A stretch of 64,000 bases of DNA from Mucilaginibacter sp. OK098 (GTDB lineage: Bacteria > Bacteroidota > Bacteroidia > Sphingobacteriales > Sphingobacteriaceae): contig NZ_FRCM01000003.1 in NCBI RefSeq assembly GCF_900142915.1, forward strand, positions 62,504 to 126,503. The letters run 5' to 3'. The position numbers were made by a program, and so were the translations under genes. The notes beneath the pieces are model-generated. The model was given only the letters and a program-made list of their open reading frames with translations. It did not search any database and was not told the DNA's origin. Below, piece by piece: positions 52,862 through 61,681 of this stretch. Numbering within the stretch: the stretch's first letter is position 1; every line of letters begins with the position of its first letter.

Positions 52862-53872
52862 ATGAAGCTGACTTACCAACCCTTCGAACTGCTGCTGAAG
52901 CGCACCTTTACCATCGCCAAATTTTCGCGAACCTCTACCCCTGTAATGCTGATCCAAATTGAGCATGAAGGCAAAACCGGTTACGGTGAAGCATCAATGG
53001 TGCCCTATATGGGCGAAAGCTTTGAAACAGCAACTGACTTTTTAAGCAAGGTTGATGTTACTCAATTTCAATACCCTTTTAATTTTGAAACCATAATAGC
53101 CTACCTTGATAGTATTGCACCCGGCAACCCTGCCATTAAAGCCGGGATAGATATTGCCCTGCACGATCTTGATGGCAAGCTGCAAAACAAACCCTGCTGG
53201 CAATTGCTTGGTTCCGATCCGTTAAAAATGCCGGCAACCAGCTTTACCATTGGTATTGATACGCCCGAAGTGATCATCCAAAAAGTAAAGGAAGCGCCCG
53301 ACTGTAAAATTATAAAAGTAAAGCTTGGCCGGGATAGCGACCGGGAGCTGATAAAAACCATCCGCTCTGTAACAGACAAACCCCTGTTTGTTGATGCTAA
53401 CCAAGGCTGGACAGACCTGGAACAAAGCCTTGACCTGATCTACTGGTTGCATGAGCAGGGTGTTTTATTGATAGAGCAGCCTATGTTAAAAACCGATCTC
53501 TACAGCAATGCCTGGCTAACTGAGCGCAGCCCTATCCCTTTAATTGGTGATGAAGCTGTACAGCGTTTGGCTGATGTTGAAAAAGCGAAAGGTGTTTACC
53601 ACGGTATTAATATCAAGCTGATGAAATCTGCCGGGATGTATGAAGCCCATCAAATGATCTTGAAGGCAAAAGAGCTGGGTTTAAAGCTGATGATAGGCTG
53701 CATGAGTGAAACCAGCTGCGCCACCCTTGCCGGCATAGCCCTTGCCCCCCAATGCGATTGGGCCGATCTTGACGGTCCATTTTTAACCAGTAATAATCCT
53801 TATAAGATGCCGGAGTTTGTGGGAGAAAAATGGGTGCTGGGGAATGATGCGGGATTGGGAATTAAAATTTAA
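52862..53872 (+). CDS. Dipeptide epimerase (L-Ala-D/L-Glu epimerase type, enolase superfamily)
   Basis: Enolase-superfamily enzyme of the muconate-lactonizing subgroup, 336 residues. The catalytic KxK is in IIKVKLG; metal ligands lie in FVDANQGW, LIEQPM and LIGDEAVQ; the second catalytic Lys is in NIKLMKSAG; and GCMSETSCA is typical of Ala-Glu epimerases. It is likely to interconvert dipeptide stereoisomers from peptidoglycan turnover. The N-terminal capping domain (TYQPFELLLKRTFTIAKFSR) supports this. Confidence 0.92.
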   Translation: MKLTYQPFELLLKRTFTIAKFSRTSTPVMLIQIEHEGKTGYGEASMVPYMGESFETATDFLSKVDVTQFQYPFNFETIIAYLDSIAPGNPAIKAGIDIALHDLDGKLQNKPCWQLLGSDPLKMPATSFTIGIDTPEVIIQKVKEAPDCKIIKVKLGRDSDRELIKTIRSVTDKPLFVDANQGWTDLEQSLDLIYWLHEQGVLLIEQPMLKTDLYSNAWLTERSPIPLIGDEAVQRLADVEKAKGVYHGINIKLMKSAGMYEAHQMILKAKELGLKLMIGCMSETSCATLAGIALAPQCDWADLDGPFLTSNNPYKMPEFVGEKWVLGNDAGLGIKI

Positions 53873-53891
53873 TTACACGAATTTGATGCCC

Positions 53892-54011
53892 TTGTTGGAG
53901 TTGTCTCCAACAAGCAGCATGAAGCCATGCATATACAAAAATCAGTAGGACAAGCCGTGCAAAATGGCACAAACCATAGACATTGCGTTTTGTTGGAGAC
54001 AACTCCAACAA
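53892..54011. repeat. REPIN-like element: two inverted hairpins
   Basis: Ends are TTGTTGGAG-TTGT-CTCCAACAA (53892-53913) and TTGTTGGAG-ACAA-CTCCAACAA (53990-54011). Each is a 9-bp hairpin, and the two 22-bp ends are exact reverse complements. The interior has smaller pairs (GCATGAAGCCATGC and GTGCAAAATGGCAC). No transposase gene is nearby. Confidence 0.85.
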
Positions 54012-54045
54012 AGGCGTAAAAAAGACTTATTAGAGAAAACTCTTT

Positions 54046-54095
54046 ATAAAAGAGAAAGGCGTTGATCACTTTTAAAAGTGGTCAACGCCTTTCTC
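54046..54095 (-). terminator. Terminator of the band-7 operon
   Basis: A 22-bp stem (54052-54073 with 54074-54095, one G.U pair) containing GGCGTTGA and TCAACGCC. On the minus strand it is followed by TTTTAT. It lies 32 bases after the band-7 stop and faces the convergent epimerase gene, so it may work in both directions. Confidence 0.8.
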
Positions 54096-54126
54096 CCAAA
54101 TTCGTAAAATTCGATCTAATCCGTAC

Positions 54127-55035
54127 CTATTGCTTATCACTCAGCATTATCGGATTCCCGCCCTTGCCGCCAATTATAATAACCTTGGTATTGGGCGATA
54201 ATGCAATTTCTTTTTGAGCTTTAATGCTTTCGTACATCAGTTGCTTATCAGATAATCCAGTCGACAGGATTTTTTGGTAATCGGCAATACCTTGTGCTTC
54301 CACACGTTTACGGTCGGCTTCCTGGCGTTCTTTTTGCAAAACGAACTGCATTTTTTGTGCTTCCTGCTCCGCCTGGATCTTTGATTCAATACTTGCGCGA
54401 ACAGTAGCCGGCAGGGTTATGTTACGCACCAGGATCTGCTGTACCGACAAGCCGTTTTTAGCGAAATTCTCGGTGATTGATTTGTTAATCTTAAACTGGA
54501 ACTCTTCTCGTTTGGTGGAGTAAAGATCAACAGCCACATAATTTACTGCATTATCGCGGATGGCGGTGCGGGTAACCGGGCGAACGATCTTATCCTCGTA
54601 ATTTACGCCAATGTTTTGATAGATGTATGGTGCCTTTACAGGGATCACCTTATAAAGCACGGAAAGATCAATGGTAACCTCCAACCCGTCTGACGAAAGT
54701 ACCCGGATGGCATCATCGCCAGCAACCTGGCCTTCGCCGGTTTTGGCGCTCATGGTATAGTTTTCTGTCTGGATGCTGAACGTGGTAACATCAACCAATG
54801 GGTCAATGATGTGTAAACCACTTTCCAGCACGCCATCCTGCACCTTGCCAAAAAGTGTTTGCACACCAACTTTACCGGGGTCGATTATTTTTACTGTCGA
54901 TAAAAGCACCCCTACCAGGATAACTAAAACTGCTATTTTGTTAATAGTACCGGCAAAGCGGCTGCCGGGTTCGGGTGAGCGCTTGAGCACTATGCCCACA
55001 ACGAGCATAATGACACCTAATATTGCGATAAACAT
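54127..55035 (-). CDS. SPFH/band 7 (prohibitin-like) membrane protein
   Basis: A 302-residue protein with N-terminal transmembrane segments (IAILGVIMLVVGIVL and IAVLVILVGVLLS) followed by a prohibitin-type SPFH domain (VKIIDPGKVGVQTLFGKVQDGVL). A coiled-coil tail rich in EAQKMQFVLQKERQEADRKRVEAQG follows. Such proteins form large rings in the inner membrane and can modulate FtsH-like proteases. Last gene of a three-gene minus-strand operon. Confidence 0.93.
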   Translation of the reverse strand: MFIAILGVIMLVVGIVLKRSPEPGSRFAGTINKIAVLVILVGVLLSTVKIIDPGKVGVQTLFGKVQDGVLESGLHIIDPLVDVTTFSIQTENYTMSAKTGEGQVAGDDAIRVLSSDGLEVTIDLSVLYKVIPVKAPYIYQNIGVNYEDKIVRPVTRTAIRDNAVNYVAVDLYSTKREEFQFKINKSITENFAKNGLSVQQILVRNITLPATVRASIESKIQAEQEAQKMQFVLQKERQEADRKRVEAQGIADYQKILSTGLSDKQLMYESIKAQKEIALSPNTKVIIIGGKGGNPIMLSDKQ

Positions 55036-55045
55036 AGTTTGAGGG

Positions 55046-55237
55046 TTAAGGGTTTTTTTGAGCGTTTTTTACTTCTTTCAGAAGCCTCACCTTAAGCACT
55101 ATAAATATAGCAATAATAAACACTGCACCTGCTAAAAACACATAATTGGCTTTCTCAATCCCGTAGGTATATCCTGTAATTAAACATATAAATATGCATA
55201 TGTTATACAGTACATTTAAAAACATTTTTTTGCCCAT
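55046..55237 (-). CDS. Small two-helix membrane protein (DUF6358-like)
   Basis: A 63-residue protein with two transmembrane helices (LNVLYNICIFICLITGY and YVFLAGAVFIIAIFIVLKV) and a basic tail. It resembles a small Sphingobacteriaceae family I recall as DUF6358, but the assignment is tentative. Gaps of 3 and 10 bases to its neighbours place it in the rhodanese/band-7 operon. Confidence 0.75.
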   Translation of the reverse strand: MGKKMFLNVLYNICIFICLITGYTYGIEKANYVFLAGAVFIIAIFIVLKVRLLKEVKNAQKNP

Positions 55238-55240
55238 AAC

Positions 55241-55555
55241 CTAATAAACATTAATGGTAGGGTCAATTTGATCAGCCCAGGCTAGTATACCGCCTTGCAG
55301 GTTATATAAATTGGTGTAACCATGTTGCTCCAGCTGCATTATAGCTGCTGCGCTGCGTTTACCGCTGCGGCACATTACCACTACCGGCTTATCTTTTTCT
55401 ACCTTCTCGGCTTCAATTAAAATGCCGCTTAAAGGTATTGACAATCCACCCAGGTTGCTCATCTCGTACTCAAAGTCTTCCCTTACATCAATTAACTGAA
55501 AATCCTCACCTTTATCCTTTTTGTCTTTTAGTTCCTGTACGCTAATTTCTTTCAT
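55241..55555 (-). CDS. Rhodanese-like domain protein
   Basis: A 104-residue single-domain rhodanese. The start MKEISVQELKDKKDKGEDF is chosen over an in-frame ATG 21 bases upstream. The active-site loop is VVMCRSGKRSAAA with the catalytic Cys, and IDVREDFEYE is the standard N-terminal motif. Sulfur transfer or thiol chemistry in the cytosol is likely. First gene of the operon. Confidence 0.92.
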   Translation of the reverse strand: MKEISVQELKDKKDKGEDFQLIDVREDFEYEMSNLGGLSIPLSGILIEAEKVEKDKPVVVMCRSGKRSAAAIMQLEQHGYTNLYNLQGGILAWADQIDPTINVY

Positions 55556-55573
55556 GTTGATTATAATAATCGT

Positions 55574-55581
55574 CAAAGGTA
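55574..55581 (-). promoter_or_regulatory. TAnnTTTG promoter box of the rhodanese operon
   Basis: TACCTTTG on the minus strand, 18 bases before the ATG at 55555. Confidence 0.5.
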
Positions 55582-55672
55582 ATTGTTATCATTCAAATAT
55601 TTAGGTCTGAAGTTTGTAACATTCAATGCCCTAAAGCGTTTCATATATGTTTACACACTGATAATAATATTG

Positions 55673-56791
55673 ATGAAGAATATTACACGCTTTTTCTGGT
55701 TCTGTTCAGGAGCCCATATAGGTACTTTAAAAAAATATCCCCTTGAGCATAATAAATACGTAGGCATTGGCGCCACCATATTTTTTACAGCTGTATTTGC
55801 CTCATTATCCGGTGGATATGCCATGTATTTTGTTTTTGCGGGTAACCCTTTCGCCGTTGTTTTTGCCATTTTATTTGGCCTGTTATGGGGCACTGCCATT
55901 TTTAATATGGACAGGTATATCGTATCAAGCATTGACAAACAGGGCACAACAAACCAGCAGATCATCCAGGCATCGCCCCGGATCTTACTGGCTATAATGA
56001 TAGGGATAGTAATATCGCGGCCATTGGAACTAAAGATCTTTGATAAGGAGATCCGCCAGAAATTAAAAACTGCCTACTTAAAGGGCCAGCATAGAAAGAT
56101 TGACACCCTTACCAAAACTTATACTGATAAGTACGCCATGGAGCTGGGTAAAAACAAAGACCTGAAAAAAGAAAAAGATTCGCTTGAACGGGATATTAAC
56201 AGGTCGCGAGAACAGCTAAATCAGGAAGTATTTGGCGACAAAACCGACCAAACATCGGGCATCATCGGCTATGGTACCTATGCTAAAGGAAAACAGGCCG
56301 TATTGCAGGAAAAAGAAGATCGCCTGAAAACCGTTACCGAAAACCAGGCAAAAATGGACGATTACCTGAGCGCACGAAAAAACTATGAGGGCGTAAACGA
56401 TATCCGCCTGTTTAGCGAGCACCAGCTTGACAGCCTTTCGAATGTCGCCGGTTTTAGCGACCGTAACTGGGCACTTGGACAGCTGTCATATAACGAAAAT
56501 GGCACACGCGACCTGGACACCTTTCTAGCCGAATCATTTATCAGCTGGCTATTTGTTTTGTTTGAATGTTTGCCTGTATTTGTGAAGCTGATGTCGCCAA
56601 AAGGAGCTTATGATATAGCTGTTTCAAAGATCTCGGAGGCGGATGAATACTATGCTGAGCGGGATAAAGAACGGCATATAGAGGTAACCAAAAATGTTTA
56701 CGATCATAGGTTAGAACGTGATATTGATAAAGAGAAAAAGATAATCTCGGCACAATCTGATTACGATATTGAGCGGCATAGTTACGATTAG
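55673..56791 (+). CDS. DUF4407 membrane protein
   Basis: A 372-residue protein of the DUF4407 family. The start MKNITRFFWFCSGAHIGTL at 55673 is canonical; the frame is open further upstream but lacks conservation signals. N-terminal transmembrane helices (~30-80 and ~105-125) are followed by a long coiled-coil region (~145-270) and a final helix (FISWLFVLFECLPVFVKLM). Function is not established. A GTTGTAG word repeat begins three bases after the stop. Confidence 0.9.
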   Translation: MKNITRFFWFCSGAHIGTLKKYPLEHNKYVGIGATIFFTAVFASLSGGYAMYFVFAGNPFAVVFAILFGLLWGTAIFNMDRYIVSSIDKQGTTNQQIIQASPRILLAIMIGIVISRPLELKIFDKEIRQKLKTAYLKGQHRKIDTLTKTYTDKYAMELGKNKDLKKEKDSLERDINRSREQLNQEVFGDKTDQTSGIIGYGTYAKGKQAVLQEKEDRLKTVTENQAKMDDYLSARKNYEGVNDIRLFSEHQLDSLSNVAGFSDRNWALGQLSYNENGTRDLDTFLAESFISWLFVLFECLPVFVKLMSPKGAYDIAVSKISEADEYYAERDKERHIEVTKNVYDHRLERDIDKEKKIISAQSDYDIERHSYD

Positions 56792-56793
56792 GA

Positions 56794-56887
56794 TGTAAAA
56801 GTTGTAGTTGTTGTAAGGGTTGAAAACGTTGTAGAATGTATCAATTATTTTACCTCTTTAACGTTTACAACAACTACAACCTTTACA
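56794..56887. repeat. GTTGTAG-word inverted repeat after DUF4407
   Basis: GTAAAAGTTGTAGTTGTTGT on the left and ACAACAACTACAACCTTTAC on the right, a stem of over 20 bp with one or two mismatches. Same word family as 15140-15178. Confidence 0.75.
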
Positions 56888-56944
56888 ATTTTATTACCTC
56901 TTCTCCTTATTAAATAGTAATTTCATCGCTGCTAATTTATATAC

Positions 56945-58816
56945 ATGAAGAAATTACTACTAATAGCGGGCATCTGTTTTATAACATCCGCATCAATTGC
57001 TCAGCAGCCTGTAAGGCCTATATTTTATTCCGTTTCATTTCCCAATGCTGCGCATCACGAAGCAGAAATTGTGATGTTTGTTCCTCAGGCTCCTGATGGA
57101 AATTTTAAGGTGCGTATGAGCCGCTCATCAGCAGGGCGCTATGCCACCCATGAGTTTGGTAAAAACATTTATAATGTTACCGCAACGGATGCGAAAGGGA
57201 AAATTCTCCCTTTAAAGCAAATTGAGGGAGATGTATACGAAGTTGGCTCACATCCCGAAACGGTTAAAATAAGCTATACCTTGTTCGCAAACCTTACCGA
57301 TGGCACTTATGCAGGGATTGACCCCAGCCATGCCCACCTGAACATGCCTGCCACTTTTATGTGGATCCCCGGCCTGGAAAAACGCCCCATCCAATTTGAG
57401 TTTAACGATCTTGATAAATACGGATGGCGAGTTGCCACCCAGTTAAAACACGAGGGCGGCAAAGTTTACAGTGCCCCCGATATGCAATACATGATGGATA
57501 GCCCAACCGAGCTTTCCGATTATAAGATCAGCAGCTGGGATGTGGTGAATACCGATGGAAAAACGGAGAAAATAAATCTAACCGTACATTCAGACGATAG
57601 CCAGGCTGTGATTGACAACTTTAGCAAGATGGTTCAAAAAATGGTGCTTGAAGAAAAAGCTGTATATGGCGAGCTGCCAACGTATGATTATGGCGAGTAT
57701 ACTTTTTTGGATGATGTTTACCCAACTGTATCCGGAGATGGAATGGAGCACCGTAACTCAACCTGTATAGTGCAGCCTGCTCCTAAAGTTGAAGGCAATG
57801 AAGTTGATCTGCTGGGTACATTTTCACATGAATATTTTCATAGCTGGAATGTAAAGCGCATCCGCCCAAAATCACTGGAGCCATTTAACTTTGAGCATGC
57901 CAATATGAGCAGCGAGCTTTGGTTTGCCGAAGGCTTTACCCAATATTATGGCGAATTATTGCTGGTACGCTCCGGCTTCCTGAAGGTAGATGATTATACG
58001 GGTACTGTTGCAGGCCTGGTAAATTCTGTTTTAAATAAGCCGGCTTCCAAAAATTATTCGGCGCCGCAAATGAGCCGTTATTCGGTATTTGCTGATGCCG
58101 GAGTATCTATCGACCCAAATAACAACAATAACGTTTTTACCAGCTACTATGTTTATGGCGGCGCAATAGCCTTGGCGCTCGACCTGCGTTTGCGCAGCGA
58201 CTTTAATCTTACCTTGGACGATTATATGCGCACCGTTTGGCTTAACCGCGGTAAGGTAATGAAACCATACACTATCCCCGATCTGCAGGCCGATCTTGCA
58301 CAGGTAACCAAAAATCCAAAGTTCGCCGCCGATTTTTTCAGCAAGTACATTTACGGGCTTGATAAAAATGATTATGAGGCATTGTTGGCAAAAGCAGGAT
58401 TGATATTGCGCAAGGTAGGCACAGGTAAAGCGTGGGCTGGTCCGCTTTCTGTTACACAAAACCGTGGGCGTTCAGGCGTGGCCAGGACTGCAGGAACTGT
58501 TGGCTTACCCATCCAGGCAAGCACTGTACAGGGAACCCCGGTTTACAAAGCAGGGCTGGATGCAGGCGATATTATTTTAAAAGCCGATGGCAAAGAAGTA
58601 ACCGATGCAAAATCATTTACTGACATTGTAGCAACAAAAAACATAGGCGATAAGCTGGTGGTTAACTATAAAAACCGTACCGGCGAGCACGAAACTACCG
58701 TAACACTAGAAGAAAATCCAGCGCTTGAAGTGGTCACTTATGAAAAGGCCGGTAAAGAATTAACAAAAGAACAGCAAACATTCCGTAACAATTGGCTATC
58801 ATCAAAGGTCAAATAA
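56945..58816 (+). CDS. M61 family glycyl aminopeptidase with PDZ domain
   Basis: A 623-residue secreted metallopeptidase, signal peptide ending SASIAQ. The zinc motif is FSHEYFHSWNVKRIRP with the third Glu in SSELWFAEGFTQYY, and GDGMEHRNST is typical of M61. A PDZ domain near the C-terminus (GTPVYKAGLDAGDIILKADG) probably helps substrate recognition. The M28 peptidase follows after eight bases, so the pair forms a peptide-degrading operon. Confidence 0.93.
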   Translation: MKKLLLIAGICFITSASIAQQPVRPIFYSVSFPNAAHHEAEIVMFVPQAPDGNFKVRMSRSSAGRYATHEFGKNIYNVTATDAKGKILPLKQIEGDVYEVGSHPETVKISYTLFANLTDGTYAGIDPSHAHLNMPATFMWIPGLEKRPIQFEFNDLDKYGWRVATQLKHEGGKVYSAPDMQYMMDSPTELSDYKISSWDVVNTDGKTEKINLTVHSDDSQAVIDNFSKMVQKMVLEEKAVYGELPTYDYGEYTFLDDVYPTVSGDGMEHRNSTCIVQPAPKVEGNEVDLLGTFSHEYFHSWNVKRIRPKSLEPFNFEHANMSSELWFAEGFTQYYGELLLVRSGFLKVDDYTGTVAGLVNSVLNKPASKNYSAPQMSRYSVFADAGVSIDPNNNNNVFTSYYVYGGAIALALDLRLRSDFNLTLDDYMRTVWLNRGKVMKPYTIPDLQADLAQVTKNPKFAADFFSKYIYGLDKNDYEALLAKAGLILRKVGTGKAWAGPLSVTQNRGRSGVARTAGTVGLPIQASTVQGTPVYKAGLDAGDIILKADGKEVTDAKSFTDIVATKNIGDKLVVNYKNRTGEHETTVTLEENPALEVVTYEKAGKELTKEQQTFRNNWLSSKVK

Positions 58817-58824
58817 CAATAACC

Positions 58825-60123
58825 ATGAAAAAAACTATAATCGCATTGGCCTTACTGGCTGCAACAACCTACAGCTTTGGGCAGGATGTAAATAAATTAA
58901 TCAACCAGGACGAGGTAGCGCAGGTTATCAAAACCTTATCCGCAGATGATATGCAGGGCCGCGCAACGTTTACACCCGGCATTGAGAAAGCGGCGCAATA
59001 CATTGAGAGCCAGTACAAACAAGCTGGCCTGGTGCCTTTAGCAGGCAATAAAGATTTTCGCCAAAACTTTGCAATGACCCGCATTACCGCTGTTAAAACC
59101 CTGGTAAATATTAATGGCAAGTTAATTCCGCAGGATAGCGTTTTTGCCAATACCAGCGCAACAACCTTAAACTGGAGCAATAACAGCGAGGTTCAGATTG
59201 TAAAATTAAGTGCGGATAAAAATTTCCGCACGGAGTATATGAGCTATATTAAGAGTGGAAAAAAGATGCTAATTTTGGTTGATCCACAGTTTACCGCTAT
59301 TTTTCAAAGTCTTAAAGCCCGCTCGGCAAAGGGAAGCGTTACAAAAAACACTAATGATGACCAGGCGCTGGTTTTTGTGCTGGGCAACCACGACGATATA
59401 AAATCATTTGATGTAAGTTATACCGGCAAATCGGAAAAGTTGCCATTGTTTAACATAGTCGGCATGATCCCCGGCAAAACAAAGCCGGATGAATCTGTAA
59501 TATTTGGCGGGCATTATGATCACTTAGGGATCCTTAAGCCGGTAAAAGGCGATAGCATTGCCAATGGCGCCGATGACGATGCCTCAGGAACTACTGCCGT
59601 TATCACACTTGCTAAATACTATAAAAAATTAAACAACAATGCCCGCACATTAATTTTTGTGGCATTTACTGCCGAAGAGATTGGCGAATATGGCTCACAG
59701 CATTTTGCCACAACGGTTGACCCTGATAAAGTAGTAGCTATGTTTAACATTGAAATGATTGGCAAGGCTTCAAAATTTGGCGAAAACTCAGCCTTTATTA
59801 CTGGCTTTGAACGGTCTGATTTTGGCACCATCCTGCAAAAGAGCCTGGAAGGAACAGGCTTTAAATTTTACCCGGACCCGTATCCTGATCAAAACTTGTT
59901 TTACCGCAGTGATAATGCATCACTGGCAGCAGTAGGCGTACCAGCCCACACCATCTCAACCGACCAGATTGATATAGATAAGCTTTACCACACGGTAGGT
60001 GACGAATTCAGCACTTTAGATGTGGCAAATATAACATCAACCATAAGGGCAATTGCCTTAAGTTCAAGAGGTATTGTATCCGGCAAAGACACGCCGAAAA
60101 GAGTACCCAAGCTGGAAAAATAA
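58825..60123 (+). CDS. M28 family zinc peptidase, secreted
   Basis: A 432-residue aminopeptidase-like enzyme. The start at 58825 gives signal peptide MKKTIIALALLAATTYSFGQ; an upstream in-frame start lies inside the M61 coding end. Metal ligands are in FGGHYDHLGI, GADDDASGTTAVI, VAFTAEEIGEYGS and MFNIEMIG, with the last His in TVGDE vicinity (KLYHTVGDEF). It likely removes N-terminal residues from peptides in the periplasm. Co-transcribed with M61. Confidence 0.93.
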   Translation: MKKTIIALALLAATTYSFGQDVNKLINQDEVAQVIKTLSADDMQGRATFTPGIEKAAQYIESQYKQAGLVPLAGNKDFRQNFAMTRITAVKTLVNINGKLIPQDSVFANTSATTLNWSNNSEVQIVKLSADKNFRTEYMSYIKSGKKMLILVDPQFTAIFQSLKARSAKGSVTKNTNDDQALVFVLGNHDDIKSFDVSYTGKSEKLPLFNIVGMIPGKTKPDESVIFGGHYDHLGILKPVKGDSIANGADDDASGTTAVITLAKYYKKLNNNARTLIFVAFTAEEIGEYGSQHFATTVDPDKVVAMFNIEMIGKASKFGENSAFITGFERSDFGTILQKSLEGTGFKFYPDPYPDQNLFYRSDNASLAAVGVPAHTISTDQIDIDKLYHTVGDEFSTLDVANITSTIRAIALSSRGIVSGKDTPKRVPKLEK

Positions 60124-60150
60124 TCGTACGTAACCTAAACGTTAATTAAA

Positions 60151-60759
60151 ATGGATAACCAACCGCACCTGATACCCGCTGCAGCAGTTAAAGGCATTGC
60201 CTCCGGCTTACTGATGATGGCTTCTTTTACCCTAATATGGGCGGGTATCGCGTACGGTGGTTTACATACCAGCGTACTGGCATGGGCATTAGTGTTATTC
60301 CCGGTACTTGCCATAATGTTTATAGCCAACGGAATTTCTTTGTTCAGGCTATCCAAACAATTCCCAAAAGTTGAATCGGAAGAAGATAAAGCCGAGGGGA
60401 AAAAGATGAGCATGTGGTTCGGGATCATCTTTGGTGCCGAAGGGTTATTGATCTTCATCGCTATAAATATTGTAATTAATTTGGGGCACCCCGAGCTAAC
60501 GATCCCTGTTATTGCACTGGTTGTAGGGCTGCACTTTTACCCTATGGCCAAAGTTTTTAAACGCACCATTGATTATTACCTGGCCACCTGGAGCACAATA
60601 ATTGCAATTTTAAGTATTGTATTCAGCTTAAATCATACCTTATCCCAACCTAACATTTTAGCTTTTACAGGGATCGGGCTTGCCGTAGCTACATCCTGCT
60701 ATGGCTTGTATATGGCATACAGGGGGCGCGAATTGCCGAGGCCCGCAGCTATGAATTAG
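60151..60759 (+). CDS. Hypothetical multi-pass membrane protein
   Basis: A 202-residue inner-membrane protein with about six hydrophobic segments and one charged loop (QFPKVESEEDKAEGKKMSM). I do not recognise the family with confidence. It follows the M28 gene by 27 bases and may be the third gene of that operon. Confidence 0.75.
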   Translation: MDNQPHLIPAAAVKGIASGLLMMASFTLIWAGIAYGGLHTSVLAWALVLFPVLAIMFIANGISLFRLSKQFPKVESEEDKAEGKKMSMWFGIIFGAEGLLIFIAINIVINLGHPELTIPVIALVVGLHFYPMAKVFKRTIDYYLATWSTIIAILSIVFSLNHTLSQPNILAFTGIGLAVATSCYGLYMAYRGRELPRPAAMN

Positions 60760-60803
60760 CACTTTTCCTTATTGTAGTTACAATTGAGCCCTGGTGAGTG
60801 TGT

Positions 60804-61580
60804 TCATCCCTTTGCCGGATCCTGCCCGAAGATCCTGCTCAGCATGTCATAAAGTTCAGGGTGCTTAGTTTGAAACTGGTCCGGTTTTTCAAAAAAATAT
60901 TCAGACACTACCGCAAAAAACTCCGCCTCGTTGGTAGTTGCATAAGGGTTGATATCTGAGTGCCCTGCTTCAATCTTATGGATCTCCTGGTGCATCATCC
61001 GCACCCATGGCTTTATGTATTCAAATGGCAGGAAGCCTTCAGGAATCCCGTCTGTGGCGCCATCTGCCTTATCAATCAGGTGTACAAACTCGTGAATAGC
61101 GGTATTTTCCATGCCCGGATTTTTTGAGAACCCTTTTATCAATGCATTTCGCGACAATATCATTTGCCCGTTCATATAACCGGTACCAACCATCCCCATA
61201 ATATTACGGCCTTCGGTGGCTTCATATTGGTAATCTTCATCAAATGTGTCGGGATAAAGCAGCACATTGGTTATGTTGCGGTAGCGCCAGTCTTTAAACC
61301 GAAAAATGGGGATCACCGCGCTTGATGCCACCATCAGGCGGTCGAGGTCAGTTACCAGCAGGCCAACGCCCTCAATTCTTACATCATCTAAAAACTGCTC
61401 TACCTTATCTTCAAAGTAAGCCTTATCGAGGTCTGAAAGCTGGTTATAATAGTCGATGTTCTTTGCCAGCAATATCTTTTGCACATCGGTAAGAATTACC
61501 TGGGTAAGCATTTTTTTTCGCCTGCGCTGATAAAGCGTAAAACTTATTACTATTACGATGATGATGGCGAAGTAGAGCAT
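60804..61580 (-). CDS. MtfA-like zinc-dependent peptidase
   Basis: Metallopeptidase of the MtfA (DgsA anti-repressor) family. The zinc motif is AIHEFVHLIDKADG, with the third ligand in NEAEFFAVVSEYFFE. An N-terminal helix (LYFAIIIVIVISFTLY) would anchor it in the membrane. I chose the ATG at 61580 (258 residues). The frame extends to 61667, but the upstream part overlaps a terminator; an ATG at 61628 is also possible. In E. coli MtfA inactivates the glucose regulator Mlc; no Mlc gene is visible here. Confidence 0.88.
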   Translation of the reverse strand: MLYFAIIIVIVISFTLYQRRRKKMLTQVILTDVQKILLAKNIDYYNQLSDLDKAYFEDKVEQFLDDVRIEGVGLLVTDLDRLMVASSAVIPIFRFKDWRYRNITNVLLYPDTFDEDYQYEATEGRNIMGMVGTGYMNGQMILSRNALIKGFSKNPGMENTAIHEFVHLIDKADGATDGIPEGFLPFEYIKPWVRMMHQEIHKIEAGHSDINPYATTNEAEFFAVVSEYFFEKPDQFQTKHPELYDMLSRIFGQDPAKG

Positions 61581-61638
61581 GGAATGTAATAATACTATTA
61601 ATTCAACTAAGTATTTGTTAATTAGCATGTGTTCCAAA

Positions 61639-61673
61639 CAAAAACAGCGATAAACCCTAAAGTTCATCGCTGT
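61639..61673 (-). terminator. Terminator of the pyruvate dehydrogenase operon
   Basis: On the minus strand ACAGCGAT, a 14-base loop, ATCGCTGT and then TTTTTG. It lies 45 bases after the E2 stop, at the end of the pdh genes. Confidence 0.75.
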
Positions 61674-61681
61674 TAATATTC

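Noticed and set aside
54127-56791. Band-7, rhodanese and DUF4407 genes as a defence or stress island
   Set aside because: These are common housekeeping envelope families. DUF4407 is divergent with its own promoter, and nothing links them to defence beyond proximity.
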